From Paulinella micropora (Eukaryota; Cercozoa; Imbricatea; Euglyphida), in the NCBI GenBank assembly GCA_009731375.1, contig BJOX01000035.1, forward strand, positions 1,030,870-1,051,775: DNA of 20,906 nucleotides, read 5' to 3'. Shown here one piece after another: positions 17,384 through 20,906 of the stretch; the stretch's first letter is position 1, and each line of letters begins with the position of its first letter. Position numbers and translations under genes: made by a program. The notes beneath the pieces were generated by a model, which did not search any database, was not told the origin of the DNA, and saw nothing but the letters and a program-made list of their open reading frames with translations.

Positions 17384-17644
17384 AGTGCTTCTCTGTCAAT
17401 GGCTGATGCATTTCTGCACATGCGCCTCCATCGTCTCACCCGTGAGGGGAGTACGAAGAATTGACGATAAGCTCTAATGACACCCCCGCAAGGGCAGTTC
17501 CAACACTTCCAGACGGGCCGGTATGTTCAATGAAAATACTGGTCCAGAAATAGGTTCAATGAAAATACTGGTGGCACCGACGGGAATCGAACTGGCGACA
17601 GGGCCCAGATGGTAGAACTTGATCACTGGGCTATCACGGTGTCC
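17384..17644 (-). repeat. SINE-A, complete copy (261 bp)
   Basis: Minus strand, 5' to 3': a tRNA-related head of about 75 nt (GGACACCGTGATAGCCCAGTGG; A box TAGCCCAGTGG; B box GTTCGATTCCC at 17582-17592; end GTCGGTGCCACCAG), a 19-bp motif repeated with a 29-bp period (17525-17543, 17554-17572), a body with CTTGCGGGGGTGTCATTAG, and the LINE-like tail with (ATT)n. Acceptor and T-arm pairing is imperfect, so this is a tRNA-derived SINE head and not a tRNA gene. Pol III transcription is inferred from the boxes. Confidence 0.88.
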
Positions 17645-17693
17645 AAAATAATAATGATAATAATAATGATAATAATAATGATAATAAAAATAA
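17645..17693. repeat. AAT/GAT microsatellite
   Basis: Same AATGATAAT units as 17347-17383 on the other side of the SINE. The similarity suggests that the SINE inserted into, or duplicated, an existing array. Confidence 0.9.
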
Positions 17694-17755
17694 CTTTCTC
17701 TGTGTGTGTCTCTAATGTAGTGACTAGACAATATACCTTGTGATGACGACCACTG

Positions 17756-17834
17756 TAATGATCATCACTAAGAGGCTAGTGCCCATCACTAAGAGTCTAG
17801 TGCCCATCACTAAGAGGCTAGTGCCTATCACTAA
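17756..17834. repeat. Short AGTG-N5-CACT dyad array, 21-bp period
   Basis: Three exact dyads (AGTGCCCATCACT twice, AGTGCCTATCACT) and one with a changed first base, spaced by 21 bp through a ctaagaggct linker. Confidence 0.9.
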
Positions 17835-18090
17835 AACCAATATAATTACTGGAATACTTGATGATATAACATATGAAATACCCGAGATTTTTCAAATATT
17901 TTAGTATCTTTAGAAACCGAAAATACACAAATGTATTATAACACGTCAAGAAACGAGGCGAGCACCCTCGCGGCGCTAGAGAAATAATTATTTGAAAATG
18001 CAGAGCAGTCATTTTTGTCAGGCCGGTCCGCAATTCATGATCAGGCAGGCCCGGACGACAAATAAAAATCTATCGAAACTTTGCTTTTGC
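17835..18090. other. AT-rich unique DNA
   Basis: Nothing recognised. Open frames are short and lack protein-like composition. Confidence 0.5.
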
Positions 18091-18094
18091 AACA

Positions 18095-18178
18095 CCGTTG
18101 CTGCTGTTGTTGTTGCTAGCGCGCTGTTGTTGCTGTTGTTGCTAGCGCTGTTGTTGCTGTTGTTGCTGCTGTTGACAA

Positions 18179-18210
<32 letters not shown>

Positions 18211-18230
18211 CTTGCCGTGTTGTTGTTATG
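18095..18230. repeat. (GTT/GCT)n trinucleotide tract
   Basis: GTTGTTGCT units interrupted by two TAGCGC pieces and one gacaatg. The all-Leu and all-Thr frames are repeat artefacts. Confidence 0.9.
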
Positions 18231-18405
18231 CTGACAGGTACCTCAACGCGCACGGTCCCAACTTCGTTTTCAACGGATAGAAATATTTGATTCACCATGC
18301 ACATAATGCAACTGCTATTGGTATTATTGTCTTAGTATCTGAATCTATTTGTGCGTATATGTTTGCATATATTTGGCTATTTCTAATGTTGCATTTGTAT
18401 TTCAT
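18231..18405. other. Unique DNA without recognised genes
   Basis: No supported feature. Confidence 0.5.
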
Positions 18406-18556
18406 GTGCGTGTGTGTGTGTGTGTGCTTGTGTGTGTATGTGTGTCTGACACAGTTTTTTTTCTTCCTTTTTTCTCTTTTGTTTCAATGCAACAACGTCT
18501 ACAAACACGACAGTCTCTCTCTTCTCTCTCTCTCTCTCTCTCTCTTCTCTCTTTCT

Positions 18557-18595
<39 letters not shown>
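18406..18595. repeat. (TG)n, (TC)n and (CA)n microsatellites
   Basis: TG run at about 18411-18448, TC runs at 18512-18579, CA run at 18579-18596, with a T-rich stretch between the first two. Confidence 0.95.
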
Positions 18596-18596
<1 letters not shown>

Positions 18597-18646
18597 TAGA
18601 AGGTTAGGTAGGGAGCAAACATAATTTTGTCTGCTTTCCTGCCTAA

Positions 18647-18728
18647 CTCTCTCTCTCTCTCTCTATATATATAATATGAATAATATGTATTATATATATA
18701 TATACACACACATCTATATATATAATAT

Positions 18729-18761
<33 letters not shown>

Positions 18762-18856
18762 ACAATAAAAGTGACACACACACATGTATGTAAATATATA
18801 AATATAAATATATATATATGTATATATATATATATCTGTATATATATATATATACA
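18647..18856. repeat. (TC)n followed by compound (TA)n microsatellites
   Basis: A short TC run and then about 190 bp dominated by TA with CA and GTA interruptions. Confidence 0.95.
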
Positions 18857-18872
18857 CTGAGTATGTAGTCAT

Positions 18873-19349
18873 AGTGACCTAGTCACTGACAGTTTAGTGA
18901 TCGGTACTTAATATGTAGTGTTCATCACATAGTTGTAAATAGTGATAGTCACTATACAGAAAGAGAGAAAGAGAGATCGTCACTACATACTAAGTAATGG
19001 GCACTAACTATTTAGTGATGGGAACTAAACACTTATACGTAGTGCTGATCACTAACCATAGTGACGATCACTATAAAAAAAACGCAGTGACCATCACTAC
19101 CCACTTAGTGCGCATCACTTACTATATCATATAATACTGAAATGACTATACGTTTAGTGATGGGCACTAACAACTGAGTGATGATCACTAACAACGAATA
19201 AGTAGTAATGGTCACTGGCCATAGTGACTATCACTCACTATCTACAGTAGTGATTGTCACTGGCCATAGTTACTATCAATATCTACCAGTATCTAGTGAT
19301 GAACACTACAAATGATTAATTAAGTGCCCATCACTACATACTAAGTGAT
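18873..19349. repeat. Large array of AGTG-N5-CACT dyads
   Basis: About 19 sites in 477 bp. Eleven match AGTG-N5-CACT exactly (spacers ATAGT, CTGAT, ACGAT, ACCAT, CGCAT, ATGGG, ATGAT, ACTAT, ATTGT, ATGAA, CCCAT); most others have one base changed. The centre varies while the arms and the spacing stay fixed. There is no ORF. Confidence 0.9.
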
Positions 19350-19410
19350 GAGAGAGAGAGAGAGGGAGGGAGGGAGGGAGAGAGGGAGGAAGGGAGGGAG
19401 GGAGGGAGAG
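19350..19410 (+). repeat. (GA)n and (GGGA)n tract with G-quadruplex motifs
   Basis: GGGAGGGAGGGAGGG occurs at 19364-19378 and again at 19392-19406. Both fit the four-run G3 quadruplex pattern with one-base loops. Confidence 0.9.
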
Positions 19411-19559
19411 ACCTTTTTGAGTTTCGTGCAGAGCAAGCGCATCCGCCAGAAGACCGTTGCGTTGATAATGTTTGCCGACCAGGGGCCCACTCGTTCATAA
19501 AAGAAATTCTGTAAACGCAAGTAACGTCGCGTGGTATCGTCAGGCCCCCCCCCCCCCCC
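19411..19559. other. Unique DNA ending in poly-C
   Basis: No gene seen. A run of about 13 C precedes the 100-bp repeat. Confidence 0.5.
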
Positions 19560-19659
19560 TATTGATAACATTCGTAGCGTGTTGCACCCACTGGCTGTAA
19601 GCTACACAATACAAAAAGGAGAGAAAGAAAAGCAGCATAGTCAGTGGACGCATATATAT
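19560..19659. repeat. 100-bp direct repeat, copy 1
   Basis: Identical by eye to 19750-19849 (attgataacattcgtagcgt to gcatatatat). It ends exactly at the 10-N gap. Confidence 0.9.
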
Positions 19660-19669
19660 NNNNNNNNNN
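19660..19669. other. Assembly gap (10 N)
   Basis: Probably a fixed-size placeholder; the true distance is unknown. Confidence 1.
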
Positions 19670-19749
19670 CAAACATCACGGCTTAGCTGGGCATCGGGTT
19701 AATACTTTACCCACAGACTTCCTTGGTTGACGAAATCAGAAGCACCCCT

Positions 19750-19849
19750 TATTGATAACATTCGTAGCGTGTTGCACCCACTGGCTGTAAGCTACACAAT
19801 ACAAAAAGGAGAGAAAGAAAAGCAGCATAGTCAGTGGACGCATATATAT
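19750..19849. repeat. 100-bp direct repeat, copy 2
   Basis: Same sequence as 19560-19659. The TA run that ends copy 1 at the gap continues here into a longer TA/GTAT array. Confidence 0.9.
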
Positions 19850-19862
19850 ATATGTATGTATC

Positions 19863-19897
<35 letters not shown>

Positions 19898-19962
19898 ATA
19901 TAGATATATGTATGTATGTATGTATGTATATATATATATATATACAGAGAGAGAGAGAGAGA
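19843..19962. repeat. (TA)n, (GTAT)n and (GA)n microsatellites
   Basis: TA and GTAT units followed by a GA run at about 19946-19962. Confidence 0.95.
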
Positions 19963-20084
19963 TCAGACTATCTATCTTCCTGTTGGCATATATATAGGGA
20001 AAATAATGGAGCGCGACAAGATCACACAACTGATTGATCAAGTGCCTGTTCAAAGACGCGTCCGTGATGCCTGCGACGGTAACC

Positions 20085-20086
<2 letters not shown>

Positions 20087-20147
<61 letters not shown>

Positions 20148-20158
20148 GTGAGAGAGTA
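20087..20158. repeat. (GA)n microsatellite
   Basis: About 50 bp of nearly pure GA, then imperfect GA. Confidence 0.95.
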
Positions 20159-20184
20159 TGTGTTTGAGACACAGAGAGAGTTAT

Positions 20185-20229
20185 GACTTTTATTATCATT
20201 ATTATTATTATTATTATTATTCTTATTAT
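20185..20229. repeat. (ATT)n microsatellite
   Basis: ATT units immediately 5' of a plus-strand SINE-A head, the mirror of the arrangement seen for the minus-strand copies. Confidence 0.95.
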
Positions 20230-20319
20230 GGACACCGTGATAGCCCAGTGGTCAAGTTCTACCATCTGGGCCCTGTCGCCAGTTCGATTCCCGTCGGTGC
20301 CACCAGTATTTTCATTGAA
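20230..20319 (+). repeat. SINE-A, 5' half on the plus strand (runs into gap)
   Basis: tRNA-like head with A box TAGCCCAGTGG (20241-20251) and B box GTTCGATTCC (20282-20291), followed by the TATTTTCATTGAA motif up to the gap. Confidence 0.9.
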
Positions 20320-20511
20320 NNNNNNNNNNNNNNNNNNNNNNNNNNNNNNNNNNNNNNNNNNNNNNNNNNNNNNNNNNNNNNNNNNNNNNNNNNNNNNNNN
20401 NNNNNNNNNNNNNNNNNNNNNNNNNNNNNNNNNNNNNNNNNNNNNNNNNNNNNNNNNNNNNNNNNNNNNNNNNNNNNNNNNNNNNNNNNNNNNNNNNNNN
20501 NNNNNNNNNNN
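20320..20511. other. Assembly gap (192 N)
   Basis: Probably includes the SINE-A body and the 5' side of the repeat that ends at 20680. Confidence 1.
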
Positions 20512-20678
20512 TGCGGAATAACCTCTGCTTAGTGCAGTCTTGCCCTCAGGAGCTCCATCGGTGGCCCCGATCATCAGGCGACAGACTGACACGGGGGGGT
20601 GGAGGACCTCGAACAAGGGTATTGGAGGCTTATGTCTGTTGAGGATATGCCATTAGCTGCATCAGTACGCCTCAGATA

Positions 20679-20680
<2 letters not shown>
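20512..20680 (+). repeat. 3' end of a further ATT-tailed retroelement
   Basis: About 170 bp running into (ATT)n on the plus strand. Its tail reads GGAGGCTTATG, a 10-nt stem-loop TCT-GTTG-AGG (with one U-G pair), ATATGCCATTAGC and AGATATATT. It is most like the LINE tail at 3370 (GGAGGCACATGTCC...AGGAT), so it may be a diverged LINE 3' end. The body has no match elsewhere in the window. Confidence 0.55.

Positions 20681-20721
<41 letters not shown>
20681..20721. repeat. (ATT)n microsatellite
   Basis: Tail of the preceding retroelement and 5' boundary of the next. Confidence 0.95.
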
Positions 20722-20722
<1 letters not shown>

Positions 20723-20906
20723 TGGAGGGGTGCACAAGATGGCACTCCATGGGAAGAGGAGGTGGTTGGGCCTCTCCCCACGAAGGTGACCGCTTGGGGA
20801 GGGCGGTCACCGGGACATGCGCAACTCTCAACTGGGCATTTACTCGGTAGGGGTTCGGCCAGGCAGGTTGTGGGGTTGTCTGTTGGATTGTTGGTTGGCT
20901 CGTTTT
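20722..20906 (+). repeat. Family C-like 5' end with a different body
   Basis: The first 60 bp (ggaggggtgcacaagatggc to cctctccccac) match the 5' end of family C read from its minus strand. From 20782 on the sequence departs, beginning with a 9-bp perfect hairpin (GGTGACCGC 20785-20793 with GCGGTCACC 20803-20811). The element continues past the window. It is a chimeric or sister family sharing only the 5' module. Confidence 0.6.

Noticed and set aside
20230-20306. A genuine tRNA gene (A box, B box and CCA-like end)
   Set aside because: Stem pairing in the T arm is poor, spacing is off and several copies carry the same non-tRNA body, so it is a tRNA-derived SINE head.

Overview
The window is a repeat-dominated stretch of eukaryotic DNA. 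It holds retrotransposons of two mechanistic classes, tRNA-related and other short retroelements, long (AAT)n/(ATT)n arrays, and assembly gaps that mostly fall inside repeat copies. I see no rRNA, no genuine tRNA gene, no bacterial-type operon and no host gene I can name. The organism cannot be fixed from the sequence. Elements of the PAT/Kangaroo type, which the largest element resembles, are known from green algae, nematodes and some other eukaryotes.

Layout. 1-3369: short retroelements of three families (called B, C and A here), almost all on the minus strand, separated by AAT microsatellites and two gaps. 3370-4731: the 3' part of a non-LTR retrotransposon (LINE) on the minus strand, with the C-terminal end of its RT protein. 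4735-7130: mostly unique DNA with a 53-bp tandem duplication, a 21-22 bp hairpin, a broken zinc-finger-like coding segment (5454-6122, minus) and an array of 13-bp dyads. 7135-7440: an unrecognised minus-strand coding remnant. 7665-8980: CT and 21-bp tandem repeats, then more short retroelements and gaps. 8981-17323: an almost complete tyrosine-recombinase (YR) retrotransposon with Gag, Pol (RT and RNase H), YR and split direct repeats in the order A1 ... B1 A2 ... B2. It sits inside a tRNA-related SINE whose two halves are at 8764-8980 and 17322-17346. 17347-17693: a full-length SINE-A. 17700-20180: microsatellites, two more dyad arrays and a 100-bp duplication around a 10-N gap. 20183-20906: SINE-A head, gap, and further ATT-tailed repeats, now on the plus strand.

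How the parts relate. The LINE and the short families end in the same kind of 3' tail: GGAGGCRCATG, a small hairpin, a TCAGCCATTGACAGA-like stretch, then (ATT)n. The hairpin bases differ between families but keep pairing, as expected if the LINE reverse transcriptase recognises this tail and mobilises the short elements. The YR element uses another route: its junctions fit recombination of a circular intermediate at an AA dinucleotide inside the SINE's tRNA-like A-box region, with no target-site duplication. This YR copy is probably inactive, because it carries a Gag frameshift, in-frame stops, a Pol frameshift, YVDN in place of YVDD in RT, and Ile in place of the box II His in the recombinase.
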